Shown: positions 44,355-53,727, counted from the first letter of the stretch. The stretch is DNA of 64,000 bases from Phreatobacter stygius (GCF_005144885.1 NZ_CP039690.1:3113001-3177000), one strand, 5' to 3'. Made by a program: numbers and translations. Notes: a model not told the origin generated them from the sequence alone.

Positions 44355-44858
44355 ATGGTCGCAACGGCCCGCCGCATGCTCGCGGCCTTGTTCTGGCTTG
44401 AATCCGCCATTGCGGTCGCGGCTCTTCTGGCGGTGGCGGCGATCCTGTTCGCCGATGTCGTCGGCCGTGAGCTGTTCGGCCAAGGCCTGTTCGGCGCGCT
44501 GCGCGCCGCGGTCTATGCCACCGCCATTGCCGGTCTGATCGGTTTCGGCCTGTGCACGGCAGCCGGCGCCCACATGCGGGTCAACCTGCTCGACAAATTG
44601 CTTCCGGCGCGCCTGGAGCCGTCGATCGAACGCATCGCCGACGGCCTGTCCTTCGTCATCTGCGCGGCCTTTGCCTATTGGTCGGTGCTCTATGTCCTCC
44701 AGACCTACGCGCAAAATGAGCAGGCGCTGTCGCTCGGCGTACCGGTCTGGCCGTTTCAGGTCGTCCTGCCCTGGATGTTCATCTCGGCCGGCATCCGCTA
44801 CCTGATCTTCGCCCTGCTGCCGGTCCTGCGTCCGGTCGAACAGGAGCCGACGCCATGA
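44355..44858 (+). CDS. TRAP transporter small permease (DctQ family)
   Basis: A 167-residue protein with four hydrophobic segments: ESAIAVAALLAVAAILFADV, AVYATAIAGLIGFGLCTAAG, LSFVICAAFAYWSVLYVLQT and WPFQVVLPWMFISAGIRYLI. DVVGRELFGQG and the closing W-x-LP-like motif are family features. The ATG at 44355 follows GAGGGGGCGA; the longer in-frame form is not homologous. It ends in an ATGA overlap with dctM. Confidence 0.9.
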   Translation: MVATARRMLAALFWLESAIAVAALLAVAAILFADVVGRELFGQGLFGALRAAVYATAIAGLIGFGLCTAAGAHMRVNLLDKLLPARLEPSIERIADGLSFVICAAFAYWSVLYVLQTYAQNEQALSLGVPVWPFQVVLPWMFISAGIRYLIFALLPVLRPVEQEPTP

Positions 44859-46117
44859 TGGCCCTGGCCCTTCCCGCCGTCATTCTCGGCCTTCTGGTGC
44901 TGCGCCAGAACGTCATCCTCACCGTCGCCGCGGCGGTCGCCTTCGTGCACGCTTTCCTCGCCCGCGGCAGTTCGGTCGAATATCTCGTCCAGGACCTCTG
45001 GTTCACCGTCGACCGCGAGGTTCTGCTGTCGATCCCGATGTTCATGTTCGCCGGCGTGCTGATGTCGCGCGGCAGCATTGTCGGCCGCCTGGTGCGCGTC
45101 ATGGTCGCGCTGACGTCCTGGATTCCCGGGGGCCTCGGCGTTGCCACCGTGCTGGCCATGGCCGCCTTCTCGGCCATTTCCGGCTCGTCGGTGGTGACCA
45201 TGCTGGCGATCGGCACGCTGATGTATCCGGCGCTGCTCGCCAACGGTTATGGCAAGAACTATTCGCTCGGCGTGCTCTGCGCCGGCGGCACGCTCGGCAT
45301 CATCATCCCGCCCAGCATCCTCATGGTGCTCTATGGCATCACCACCAATGTCTCGATCACCGACCTGTTCAAGGCCGGCTGGGGACCGGGCCTGCTGCTG
45401 ACCGGCGCGCTCTGCCTCTACACCGTCGTCATCGGCTGGCGGCGTGAGACGACTCCGTTCGACTGGCGCGAGCTCCTGACCGCGACCAGGACCGGGGTCA
45501 CCGCCATCCTGATGCCGGTGATCCTGCTCGGCGGCATCTATACCGGCCGCTTCACGGTGACTGAATCGGCAGCCTTGTCGGTTGTCTATGCGCTGCTCGT
45601 GGAGCTCGCCATCCATCGCGAGGTGAGGCTCGGCGACATCAGGGATATCGCGGTCGAAACCGTCAAGCTGCTCGGCAACATGCTGCCGCTGCTGGCGGTC
45701 GCCGGCAGCCTCAACGTCATCCTCGATTATGAGGGCGTGCCGAAGGCACTGGTCGACATGGCCCAGACCGTCGTCCATGACCGCTGGGCGATGATCCTGG
45801 CCATCAATGTCCTGCTCTTGATCGCCGGCGCCATGATGGACGAGGGCTCGGCCATCGTCATCTTCGCTCCCCTGATCGCGCCGCTCGGCGCGGCCTATGG
45901 CTTCGACCCCGTGCACTTCGCGATCATCGTCATCGTCAACCTGCAGGTCGGTTATGTCGCGCCGCCGGTGGCGATCAACCTGATCGTGGCGACCGCCGCC
46001 TTCAAGGAGAGTTTCGGCCTGATCTGCCGGTCGGTCATGCCGTTCGTCGCCATCATGCTGGCTGTGCTCGCCGTCACCGTCCTGGTGCCCGGCCTGTCGC
46101 TGGTCTTCGTCAAATGA
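44855..46117 (+). CDS. TRAP transporter large permease (DctM family)
   Basis: A 420-residue membrane protein with about twelve segments. SIPMFMFAGVLMSRGSIVGR, GTLGIIIPPSILMVLYGITT and EGSAIVIFAPLIAPLGAAYG are the DctM hallmarks; the sodium-driven transport path lies in this subunit. It is coupled to dctQ upstream and, by another ATGA overlap, to the amidase downstream, so uptake and hydrolysis of the substrate are co-translated. Confidence 0.94.
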   Translation: MMALALPAVILGLLVLRQNVILTVAAAVAFVHAFLARGSSVEYLVQDLWFTVDREVLLSIPMFMFAGVLMSRGSIVGRLVRVMVALTSWIPGGLGVATVLAMAAFSAISGSSVVTMLAIGTLMYPALLANGYGKNYSLGVLCAGGTLGIIIPPSILMVLYGITTNVSITDLFKAGWGPGLLLTGALCLYTVVIGWRRETTPFDWRELLTATRTGVTAILMPVILLGGIYTGRFTVTESAALSVVYALLVELAIHREVRLGDIRDIAVETVKLLGNMLPLLAVAGSLNVILDYEGVPKALVDMAQTVVHDRWAMILAINVLLLIAGAMMDEGSAIVIFAPLIAPLGAAYGFDPVHFAIIVIVNLQVGYVAPPVAINLIVATAAFKESFGLICRSVMPFVAIMLAVLAVTVLVPGLSLVFVK

Positions 46118-47499
46118 CCGGTATGACAGCTGCCGAGGCCGACGACGACAATGTGGCCGATCTCGGCCTTGCCGAGTCCGCGCGCCGGATCGCCGCCGGC
46201 GCGCTCGATCCGGTCGAGCTCATCGACGCCTGCCTCGCCCGCATCGGCGCGCGCGATCCAGAGCTCGGCGCCTTCGTGCATCTGGACGAGGGTGCGGCGA
46301 GACAAGCCGCGATGGCGGCACGGCAGAGGCTGCGAAGCGGAGCGCCAGTCGGTCCGCTGCACGGCATTGCCATCGGCATCAAGGACATCATCGACGTCCA
46401 GGGGCAGCCGACGCGCAGCGGTTCGCTGGCGCGTTCCGGCCTTGCCGTGGCGCGCGACGCCGTCGTCTGCGCGCGGCTGAGGGCGGCCGGGGCGATCATC
46501 GTCGGCAAGCTCGCGACCTATGAGCTGGCTTACGGAACGATCGAGCCCGACCGTCCCTTGCCGGGTGTGAATCCGTGGAACCCCAGGCGCTGGACCGGTG
46601 CCTCGTCGAGCGGTTCGGCCGTCGCGGTGGCGGCCGGCCTGGTGCCGGCGGCGCTCGGGACCGACAGCGCCGGTTCGATTCGCGGCCCGGCCTCGTTCTG
46701 TGGCGTCACCGGCTTCAAGCCGTCTTATGGCCGGATCCCGCTCGACGGCATCGAGCCGCTGGCGCCTTCGCTCGACCATTGCGGCGTGTTCACCCGATCG
46801 GCCGAGGATGCCGCGCTGCTGTTCGCCGTGCTGGCCGATCCAGCCGTCGCGGCGGAACGGCGCCTGGAGCCGGATCCCGGCGCGGGCCTCAGGATCGGCC
46901 TGCCGATGCCCTGGCTTGGCGCCACGCTGCCGCTCGACCGCGAGACCCATTCCGCCTTCGCGCGGGCAATCGGTCAGTTCGAGACCTTGGGTGCATCCGT
47001 CCAGGAGGTCACCTTGCCGCCGCTCGGTGACTATCACGCCGCCTGTTTCGCCATTCTCATGGACGAGGCGCTGGCGATCCACGGCGGCGAACTGGACGCC
47101 AGGCCGGGCCTGTTCGGCGCGACGCTGAAGAGCCGGCTTCATGACGGGCCGGCCCGGCTCGGCGTCACGGCGGCCGCGGCGCGTGCGATGCGCGCCGCAC
47201 TCGGTGGTGCGCTCGATCGGGCCTTCGATCGGGTCGACGTCCTGATCACGCCGACCTCGCCGGGACCGGCGCCGGACCTGTCGTCGCTCTCGACGCTCGG
47301 CTTTCTCGATCATCCGCAATTGACTGCGCCGGCCAATCTCGCCGGGCTGCCCGCCGTGTCGCTGCCCTGCGGGCTGACCGGCAATGGCTTGCCGATCGGT
47401 CTTCAGATAATGGCGCGCCGCGGCGGCGACCGGCTCCTGCTGCGGGCCGCCGGCCGGATCCAGGCCGCGACCGATTGGCATGACGCCCGGCCGTCCTGA
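46114..47499 (+). CDS. Amidase (amidase-signature family)
   Basis: A 461-residue amidase-signature enzyme. The Ser-cisSer-Lys triad is readable: Lys90 (GIAIGIKDIID), cis-Ser164 (TGASSSGSA) and nucleophile Ser188 (GTDSAGSIR). The GASSSGSA motif departs from the usual GGSSGGS. Such enzymes hydrolyse carboxamides, carbamates or related esters. Its start overlaps the TRAP large permease gene by 4 bp, implying that the imported acid carries an amide bond, or that the amidase releases the acid. It ends 9 bp from the convergent aroE-like gene. Confidence 0.92.
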   Translation: MTGMTAAEADDDNVADLGLAESARRIAAGALDPVELIDACLARIGARDPELGAFVHLDEGAARQAAMAARQRLRSGAPVGPLHGIAIGIKDIIDVQGQPTRSGSLARSGLAVARDAVVCARLRAAGAIIVGKLATYELAYGTIEPDRPLPGVNPWNPRRWTGASSSGSAVAVAAGLVPAALGTDSAGSIRGPASFCGVTGFKPSYGRIPLDGIEPLAPSLDHCGVFTRSAEDAALLFAVLADPAVAAERRLEPDPGAGLRIGLPMPWLGATLPLDRETHSAFARAIGQFETLGASVQEVTLPPLGDYHAACFAILMDEALAIHGGELDARPGLFGATLKSRLHDGPARLGVTAAAARAMRAALGGALDRAFDRVDVLITPTSPGPAPDLSSLSTLGFLDHPQLTAPANLAGLPAVSLPCGLTGNGLPIGLQIMARRGGDRLLLRAAGRIQAATDWHDARPS

Positions 47500-47508
47500 C
47501 CGACCCGC

Positions 47509-48342
47509 TCAGCCGGCCCGGCCGAGGTCGAAAAAGGCGATCTGCATGGCGACCTGGGCATCCGACATGGCAAGCCCGGTCTGCACCCGGCAGCCATGGG
47601 CGCGGGCCGCTTTCAGAAGCGGCGTCTCGACCGGCTCGGTGACGACGTCGGCAACCAGCGCGTCCCGCGGCAGGCTCGTGGGATCGAACGGCATGCGCCC
47701 GTCCTCACCCATGCCGACCGGGCTCGCGTTGATCGCCAGGTGATAGGCGCCGAGATCCGCTCCGACATCGGTGCCGAGGCGGTCGGCGACACCGGCGGCC
47801 TTCGCCAGCGCGGCGAGAGCTTCGCGGCGCGCATCATCGGGCTCATGGAACGCGATGCGGCTCACGCCGGCTTCGGTGAGGCTGAGCAGCAGAGCCCGGC
47901 CGACCGCGCCGGCGCCGAACACCACGGCGTTCTTGCCGGCCGGATCGAAACCGCCAGCGGCGAGCGCCTTCAGAAATCCCGGGCCGTCGCTCATGTCACC
48001 GGCGAGCCGGCCATCCGGCCGCCGCCGGATCAGGTTGACCGCGCCGAGCAGGCGTGCCCGGTCGGTCAGGTCGTCGACGAGGCTGGCGCAGGGCATCTTG
48101 TGCGGCACCGTGACGATCGTGCCCGGCGCATTGCGCCAGCCGCGCAGGGTTCTGATGAAGTCGGGCAGCGCCGCCGGTTCCAGATCGACCGGCACCAGAA
48201 CCGCGTCGACCCCGCTGCGGCGGAATTCCGGATTGAGCGTGGTTGGCGAGCGGACCTGGGCAATGGGGTGCCCGATAATGGTCAGGACGGTCGTCCGGCC
48301 CGACAGGGCGGGCGCCGGCGCAAGGTCGGTCTCAGTCGTCAT
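47509..48342 (-). CDS. Shikimate/quinate dehydrogenase-like protein
   Basis: A 277-residue member of the AroE family. The substrate pocket is visible as IGHPIAQVRSPTTLNPEF and IVTVPHKMPC with catalytic Lys82, and LLGAVNLIRRRPDGRLAGDM holds the conserved Asn. The NAD(P) domain has VFGAGAVGRALLLSL. Final motif LAMSDAQVAMQIAFF replaces the more usual G-x-M-L-x-x-Q. Because it lies in a catabolic regulon behind an IclR-type operator, a degradative dehydrogenase for a cyclohexane carboxylic acid is more likely than biosynthetic shikimate dehydrogenase. Confidence 0.85.
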   Translation of the reverse strand: MTTETDLAPAPALSGRTTVLTIIGHPIAQVRSPTTLNPEFRRSGVDAVLVPVDLEPAALPDFIRTLRGWRNAPGTIVTVPHKMPCASLVDDLTDRARLLGAVNLIRRRPDGRLAGDMSDGPGFLKALAAGGFDPAGKNAVVFGAGAVGRALLLSLTEAGVSRIAFHEPDDARREALAALAKAAGVADRLGTDVGADLGAYHLAINASPVGMGEDGRMPFDPTSLPRDALVADVVTEPVETPLLKAARAHGCRVQTGLAMSDAQVAMQIAFFDLGRAG

Positions 48343-48353
48343 TGGATTTCCTC

Positions 48354-48391
48354 TTGTGCGTAGAGCGCACGTTTGTATATATATCGCACAA
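48354..48391. promoter_or_regulatory. Divergent promoter with IclR-type operator (aroE-like / FAD oxidoreductase)
   Basis: TGTGCGTAGAGCGCACG (48355-48371) is the second copy of the 17-bp operator, and CGCACAA follows at 48385-48391 with 19 bp between half-site starts. For the rightward gene TTGTGC (48354) and TATATA (48376-48383) can serve as -35 and -10. The alternating TATATATA also fits a leftward -10 for the aroE-like gene. Confidence 0.6.
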
Positions 48392-48474
48392 AGCAGCTTC
48401 TAGCATGATGGCGGAAGCGACGACAATGCACCGCCGCGCAGGATAGCCGGCGGCGAGAAGCAGAGGTCAGTTTC

Positions 48475-50094
48475 ATGCATACGGACGTGCTTGTTGTCGG
48501 CGGCGGGCTCGGCGGCGTTTCGGCGACGCTTGCGGCGGCGCGCCTCGGTCGCCGGGTCATTCTGGTCGAGGAGCTCGACTGGCTCGGCGGCCAGCTGACC
48601 GCCCAGGGCGTGCCGCTGGACGAACACCCCTGGGTCGAGCTCGATGTCGGTTCGCGCAGCTATTCGCGTTTCCGCCGGCTGATCCGCGACTATTACCTCA
48701 CCCATTACCCGGTTACGGCGAAAGCCCGCGCCCGCGTGCCGTTCAATCCCGGCATGGGCAATGTCGGCACGCTCTGCCACGAGCCGAAAGTGGCGGTCCG
48801 GGTGATCGACGACATGCTGGCGCCGTTCGAGAGTTCGGGGCGGCTCAGGGTGTTGCGCCGGCATTCGGCGGTGACGGCCCATCTCGATGGCGACCGCATC
48901 ACCGGCCTGACGCTGCGCAACCACGAGACCGGTGCGCTCGTCGATGTCGAGGCCCTGCTGGTGGTCGATGCCACCGAGACCGGCGAATTGCTCGAACTCG
49001 CTGGCGTGGAACATGTCATTGGCGCCGAATCGGCCGCCGAGACCGGCGAACTGCATGCCCTTCCGGTGGCCGATCCGATGGACCAGCAGGCGCTGACCTG
49101 GTGTTTCGCGATGGATCACCTGCCCGGCGAGGACCACACCATCGCGCGGCCGGAGCGTTATGCCGAATTCCGCGACCTGAAGCTCGATTTCTGGCCGAAC
49201 CGGCAGTTCAACTGGACGGTCAGCAATCACGTCACCCATCAGCCGCTGACCCGCGCCTTGTTTGCCGGCGACAGCGACGAGGACTATCTGTTCGACCTCT
49301 GGCACGCGCGTCGCATTGCCTGCCGGCGCAGTTTCGAGCCGGGCGCCTATGCGAGCGACATCACGCTCGCGAACTGGCCGCAGATGGACTACTGGCTGAA
49401 GCCGGTCATTGGCGTTTCGCCCGAGGCGCGTGACGCCGCGCTCGCGGAATGCCGCCAGTTCAGCCTGGCCTTTCTGTTTTGGATGCAGACCGAGGCGCCC
49501 CGCCACGACCGGGGTTACGGCTATCCGGGCCTGCGCCTGCGCGGCGATGTGCTCGGCACATCCGATGGCCTCGCCAAGCAGGTCTATTACCGCGAGGGCC
49601 GGCGGATCAAGGCCGAGTTCACCGTCAAGGAACAGCATATCGGCGTCGCCGCGCGGCCTGGCGCGACAGCGGCCGAATCCTTCTTCGACAGCGTCGGCAT
49701 CGGCGCCTATCGCATCGACCTGCATCCGCCGACCAGCCGGGCGCGCGATACCGTCGACATCGACAGCTATCCCTTCGAGATCCCGCTTGGCGCGCTCATT
49801 CCGGTGCGCGTCGAAAACCTGCTGCCGGCCTGCAAGAACCTCGGCACCACGCGCATCACCAGCGGCGCCTACCGCGTCCATGTGGTCGAATGGAGCATTG
49901 GCGAGGCGGTCGGAACGCTCGCCGCCTATGCGGCGAAGCACGGCGTGCCGCCGCGCGCGGTGCGCGCCGATGCCGGGCGGCTCGCCGACCTGCAGGCGCT
50001 GATGGGCGATGTCGGCGCGCCGATCCGCTGGCCGCAGTTCGGTGCGCTGACGCCCGGCAGCCGGCGCGGCTATCGCCCGCCGCCGCAACTCTGA
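48475..50094 (+). CDS. FAD-dependent oxidoreductase (FAD_oxidored family)
   Basis: A 539-residue flavoprotein. The dinucleotide-binding motif VLVVGGGLGGVSATLAAARL opens the protein, followed by LVEELDWLGGQLTAQGVPLD, the usual sequence of the FAD_oxidored family, with conserved His and Trp in EHPWVELDVGS. A C-terminal GALIPVRVENLLPACKNLGT segment re-forms the FAD site. There are no visible Cys clusters for Fe-S. Members are poorly characterised and may oxidise ring or amine substrates. It is the first gene of a three-gene operon behind an IclR-type operator. Confidence 0.87.
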   Translation: MHTDVLVVGGGLGGVSATLAAARLGRRVILVEELDWLGGQLTAQGVPLDEHPWVELDVGSRSYSRFRRLIRDYYLTHYPVTAKARARVPFNPGMGNVGTLCHEPKVAVRVIDDMLAPFESSGRLRVLRRHSAVTAHLDGDRITGLTLRNHETGALVDVEALLVVDATETGELLELAGVEHVIGAESAAETGELHALPVADPMDQQALTWCFAMDHLPGEDHTIARPERYAEFRDLKLDFWPNRQFNWTVSNHVTHQPLTRALFAGDSDEDYLFDLWHARRIACRRSFEPGAYASDITLANWPQMDYWLKPVIGVSPEARDAALAECRQFSLAFLFWMQTEAPRHDRGYGYPGLRLRGDVLGTSDGLAKQVYYREGRRIKAEFTVKEQHIGVAARPGATAAESFFDSVGIGAYRIDLHPPTSRARDTVDIDSYPFEIPLGALIPVRVENLLPACKNLGTTRITSGAYRVHVVEWSIGEAVGTLAAYAAKHGVPPRAVRADAGRLADLQALMGDVGAPIRWPQFGALTPGSRRGYRPPPQL

Positions 50095-50109
50095 GCTTGC
50101 AGGTTCGTG

Positions 50110-50991
50110 ATGCTCGATGGTTTCACCTATCAGACCGTGGAGACCGGCGAAGCCTCGATCCGGGTGGCGGTCGCGGGCTCCGGCCCACCGGTCCTGCTGC
50201 TGCATGGCTATCCGCAGACCCATATGGCCTGGCACCGGATCGCCCCCGTGCTGGCACGCGAGTTCACCGTGGTCGCGCCGGACCTGCGCGGTTATGGCGA
50301 TAGCACCGCCGCGATCCATCTCTCCGGCCCGGACAGCATGGCCAAGCGCGCCCTGGCCCGCGACCAGGTGGCGGTCATGAGCCATCTCGGCTTCGACCGT
50401 TATGCCGTGGTCGCGCATGACCGCGGCGCCCGGGTCGGCTACCGGCTGGCGCTCGACCATCCGGCAAGGGTCAAGGCCTTTGCCTCGCTCACCGTCGTGC
50501 CGACCATCGAGGTCTGGCAGCGGGTCGACATGGCCTTCGCCATGGGTGCCTGGCACTGGTTCCTGTTCGCCCAAGCCTTCGACCTGCCCGAGCGGTTCAT
50601 CGGCGCCGACCCCGACGATTTCCTGGACCGGACCTTGCGGAAGATGACACGCTACCGCGACCGGCTCGGCCCGCAAGCGGTCGCCGCCTATCGTGCGGCG
50701 TTCCGGCGCGACGCGGTGCGCCATGCCATGATGAACGATTACCGGGCCGCCGCGACCATCGACCTCGACCACGACAAGGCCGACCGCGCGGCGGGGCGAA
50801 AACTTGGCTGTCCGGTGCTGGTCACCTGGGAAGCCGGCCGGCATCAAAGCGGCGAGACGCTCGCCGATATCTGGCAGGGCTGGGCGGACGAGGTCGAGGG
50901 CGGTCCGATCGATGCCGGCCATCTGCAGGCCGAGGAGGCGCCCGGCGAGGTCCTGGCGCTGCTCATGCCGTTTCTCAATCGAAACACCTGA
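50110..50991 (+). CDS. Alpha/beta hydrolase with Asp nucleophile (haloacetate dehalogenase/epoxide hydrolase-like)
   Basis: A 293-residue alpha/beta hydrolase. The oxyanion motif is LLLHGYPQTHMAWH, then VAPDLRGYGDS. The nucleophile elbow reads VVAHDRGARVG, so the nucleophile is Asp104 rather than Ser, as in haloacetate dehalogenases and epoxide hydrolases. The C-terminal His lies in IDAGHLQAEEAP. The DRGARVGYRLALDHP pattern is especially like fluoroacetate/haloacetate dehalogenases. GTG at 50107 directly precedes the chosen ATG. It sits 15 bp after the FAD oxidoreductase. The physiological substrate may be an ester, lactone or epoxide rather than a halide. Confidence 0.87.
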   Translation: MLDGFTYQTVETGEASIRVAVAGSGPPVLLLHGYPQTHMAWHRIAPVLAREFTVVAPDLRGYGDSTAAIHLSGPDSMAKRALARDQVAVMSHLGFDRYAVVAHDRGARVGYRLALDHPARVKAFASLTVVPTIEVWQRVDMAFAMGAWHWFLFAQAFDLPERFIGADPDDFLDRTLRKMTRYRDRLGPQAVAAYRAAFRRDAVRHAMMNDYRAAATIDLDHDKADRAAGRKLGCPVLVTWEAGRHQSGETLADIWQGWADEVEGGPIDAGHLQAEEAPGEVLALLMPFLNRNT

Positions 50992-51054
50992 AGCTCGAAA
51001 CCCACAACCGACCACCAAGAAACCAGACTCAAGAAACCAACGAGGAACCCCGCC

Positions 51055-52029
51055 ATGACCCGTTTCATCTCCACAGTTGCGGCTCTCCTGGGCCTCGTTC
51101 TCGCGCCCGTGGCGGCGCTGGCGCAGCCGCCGCTGCTGAACCGGCCGATCAATCTCCATGTCGGTTTTGCCGCCGGCGGCCCGGCCGACGTGCTGGCCCG
51201 GGTGATCGCCGAAAAGCTGCGCGAGACGACCGGGCAAACCCTCGTGGTGGTCAACCGCTCCGGCGCCGGCGGCACGCTGGCGGCGGCGACAGTGGCCAAA
51301 GCCCAGCCCGACGGCGCCAACCTCTTGCTGGTGACCAGCGGCCATGCCGGCGCGCCGGCGCTCTATCCCAACCTGAGCTTCGACAACCAGAGGGACTTCG
51401 CGCCGGTCATCGCGCTCGCCGAGTCGCCGATTGTCGTGCTGGTCAACGGCAAGTCGCGCTATCGCACCTTGCAGGACCTGCTCGAGGCCGCGCGCGCCAA
51501 TCCCGGCAAGCTCAATTTCGGCACCGGCGGCGGCGGCGCCACCTTGACCGCGCTATCGGCCATGCTGCTGCGCAAGGAGGTGGGTTTCGACGCCGTCGTC
51601 ATCAATTTTCCGGGCTCCGGACCGGCCAATGTCGCCTTGATGGGCAATGTCATCGATTTTCAGTTCGACACACTCTCGGGCGCCGTCGGGCTGTTGAGTT
51701 CCGGCGACCTCCGGGCGCTGGCGGTCAGCACAGCCAGGCGGTCGAGCATCCTGCCCGACGTGCCGACGGTGGCGGAGGCGGTCAGGCCCGGCTTCGACGT
51801 CACCGGCTGGTTCGGCATCCTGGCGCCGGCCGGCACCGACCCGGCCTTTGTCGGCCGCCTGAACGCCGCCATCAATGCCGCACTTCAGGCGCCCGATGTC
51901 CGCCAGAAACTCGCCGTGCTCGGCATCGAGCCGATCGGTGGCACGCCGCAGCAGTTCGGCGCGCTGATCGCCTCCGAGACGGTCCGCTGGGGCGGGCTCA
52001 TTCGCGAGCTTGGGCTGAGGGTCGACTGA
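51055..52029 (+). CDS. Bug-type (TctC) periplasmic solute-binding protein
   Basis: A 324-residue secreted protein. The signal peptide (MTRFISTVAALLGLVLAPVA, cleaved after ALAQP) precedes PINLHVGFAAGGPADVLARV, the Bug signature that holds the ligand carboxylate. LVVVNRSGAGGTLAAATVAK, NFGTGGGGATLTALSAMLL and VAEAVRPGFDVTGWFGILAP follow. No TctA or TctB membrane genes are near. Bug proteins bind carboxylates such as nicotinate, aspartate or aromatic acids, and many are orphans acting as sensors. It is last gene of the FAD oxidoreductase operon. Confidence 0.93.
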   Translation: MTRFISTVAALLGLVLAPVAALAQPPLLNRPINLHVGFAAGGPADVLARVIAEKLRETTGQTLVVVNRSGAGGTLAAATVAKAQPDGANLLLVTSGHAGAPALYPNLSFDNQRDFAPVIALAESPIVVLVNGKSRYRTLQDLLEAARANPGKLNFGTGGGGATLTALSAMLLRKEVGFDAVVINFPGSGPANVALMGNVIDFQFDTLSGAVGLLSSGDLRALAVSTARRSSILPDVPTVAEAVRPGFDVTGWFGILAPAGTDPAFVGRLNAAINAALQAPDVRQKLAVLGIEPIGGTPQQFGALIASETVRWGGLIRELGLRVD

Positions 52030-52045
52030 CGCGCTCGGCGGTATT

Positions 52046-52882
52046 TCAGCGCTGGCCGAGGGCTTCCAGCGTGGCGCGGGTGCGTTCTCCGCAGAGCCGG
52101 GCGCGCTCCATCGCCGAAAGTCCGGCATGGCCGGCGACGGGCGCTTCGATACTGAGTGGGATGCCGGCCGGCAGCGCGTCAAGCAGGCCGGCGATGTCGA
52201 GTTCGCCGTCGCCCGGATAGAGCCGGTCGCCCCGCGCCTCGCGGCGCAGGTCGTCCGGGAAGGGGGGCTCGCGCCTTGCGTCGCAGAGCTGGATATAGCT
52301 CAGGCGATCGGGCGAAATGCCGGCGAGATCCTGGGGCCCGCCGCCCGAGCGCCGCAGATGCAGCGCGTCGATCATGATGCCGCTGCCGGCAACCACCGCG
52401 GCATCGACCACGGCCTCGGCCGCGGCGAGCGTGTTGACCACGCAATAGGGAATGAATTCGAGCATGGTGCCGAGCCCGTGCTGGCGGGCGGTCGCCGCCA
52501 GCCGGCCGAAATTCTCGACCTGGCGGCTCGGCTCGGGATCATGACCGATGGCCAGGACCTGGGTGGCGCCGAGCCGCGCCGCCGTTTCGGCGATGGCCGT
52601 AAAGGCGGCGGGGTCGGTGTCCGGCGTCAGCCAGATCGCCTCGACGTCGAGGATGCTGACGCCGGTTGCCGCCATCGCGTCCAGGATGGCGCGGATCATC
52701 GTTTCGTCGCCGATGACCGGCACGATCCGGTCGGATGCGGTGGGCGCGACGATCCTGAGGCCGACATGGTCGAAACCGCCGGCCGCCGCCGCCCGGATCA
52801 GTTCGACCGGCCCGGCATCGATGACGGTCAGGTGCGCCAGCGACAGCCGGCGTCCGGAGGGATGTGTCGGGGACGGTGTCAT
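52046..52882 (-). CDS. Sugar phosphate isomerase/epimerase-like TIM barrel
   Basis: A 278-residue xylose isomerase-like TIM barrel. Probable metal ligands are the Glu of TMLEFIPY, the Asp of IMIDALHLRR, the His just after, and the Glu of PLSIEAPVAG. YIQLCDARREPPFPDD and YPGDGELDIAGLLDAL are family features. Members isomerise or epimerise sugars and related keto-acids, or act as hydrolases or decarboxylases on ring-derived compounds. It ends the NIPSNAP operon and converges with the Bug gene. Confidence 0.88.
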   Translation of the reverse strand: MTPSPTHPSGRRLSLAHLTVIDAGPVELIRAAAAGGFDHVGLRIVAPTASDRIVPVIGDETMIRAILDAMAATGVSILDVEAIWLTPDTDPAAFTAIAETAARLGATQVLAIGHDPEPSRQVENFGRLAATARQHGLGTMLEFIPYCVVNTLAAAEAVVDAAVVAGSGIMIDALHLRRSGGGPQDLAGISPDRLSYIQLCDARREPPFPDDLRREARGDRLYPGDGELDIAGLLDALPAGIPLSIEAPVAGHAGLSAMERARLCGERTRATLEALGQR

Positions 52883-52891
52883 GTGCGGCCC

Positions 52892-53683
52892 TCAGCCGAT
52901 CAGTTGCAAGAGCGTATCCGACAGCAATTGCGGATGGGTGACCATGGCGTCATGGGGGGCTTGCAAACCGACATAACGCCATGACCCGTCGGCCTTGATC
53001 CGGTCGCGCGTCCCGTCAAAAAACACCATGCCCGGGGCGTCGCAGGAAATATAGGAACGACGCGGCAGGTGAGCCACGCCCTTCTCGATCCGGATCGGCT
53101 GGGCATAGGTGCCGAACGGCTGCGCACTCATGCGGCCGTCGAGCCAGGCGGCATCCGTCTTGTCGGTCACGCCGAAATCGGCCGCGGTCAGTGCCGGGAT
53201 GTTCCAGTTCGGGTCGGCGACCGCCTTGGCGTTGCGTTCGATGGTCGATTGTTCGCCGGCATATTGGTTCACCGTCTCGCCGTTCAGCGGGAAGAAGGCG
53301 TCGAGCAGGATGAGATGCGACACCCGCTTGCCCAGCAACTCCACGGCCCCGGTGACGACGAAGCCGCCATAGCTGTGGCCGACCAGCACGACGTCGTTCA
53401 GCTCCTCGTTTTCGATATGCTGCACGACATCCTGGATATGGGTGTCGAGCACGACCGACCGCGATATCAGGTGCCGCCTTTCGCCGAGCCCGGTCAGCGT
53501 CGGGGCGCTGACCGGGTGGCCGGCGGCCTCCAGCCGTGGCTTGACCCGCGACCAGCACCAGCCGCCATGCCAGGCGCCGTGAACCAGCACGATCGGCGCG
53601 CGCCGTGCCGGGGCCGGCTGCGCCGCGGCATCGCCCGCAAAGGCGGCGAGGCCGCCGCCGACAACCAGAGTCCGCCTGTTCAT
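52892..53683 (-). CDS. Exported alpha/beta hydrolase (esterase)
   Basis: A 263-residue alpha/beta hydrolase. MNRRTLVVGGGLAAFAGDAA looks like an export signal. The mature enzyme has IVLVHGAWHGGWCWSRVKPR, the nucleophile elbow VVLVGHSYGGFVV (Ser104) and a late His in LQAPHDAMVTHP, the pattern of methyl salicylate esterase-like hydrolases. GGGGAG is 8 bp before the ATG at 53683. It would hydrolyse an ester outside the cytoplasm before uptake. It lies between the NIPSNAP and TIM-barrel genes, in the same operon. Confidence 0.86.
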   Translation of the reverse strand: MNRRTLVVGGGLAAFAGDAAAQPAPARRAPIVLVHGAWHGGWCWSRVKPRLEAAGHPVSAPTLTGLGERRHLISRSVVLDTHIQDVVQHIENEELNDVVLVGHSYGGFVVTGAVELLGKRVSHLILLDAFFPLNGETVNQYAGEQSTIERNAKAVADPNWNIPALTAADFGVTDKTDAAWLDGRMSAQPFGTYAQPIRIEKGVAHLPRRSYISCDAPGMVFFDGTRDRIKADGSWRYVGLQAPHDAMVTHPQLLSDTLLQLIG

Positions 53684-53727
53684 CGGATCATCTCCCCTAT
53701 CGATTGCTGATGGTTTGTCGATCAAGG

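Noticed and set aside
48400-51345. A 981-codon open frame on the minus strand, and similar ones at 21859-24808 and 31511-33997.
   Set aside because: Antisense shadows of genes with clear family motifs on the other strand.
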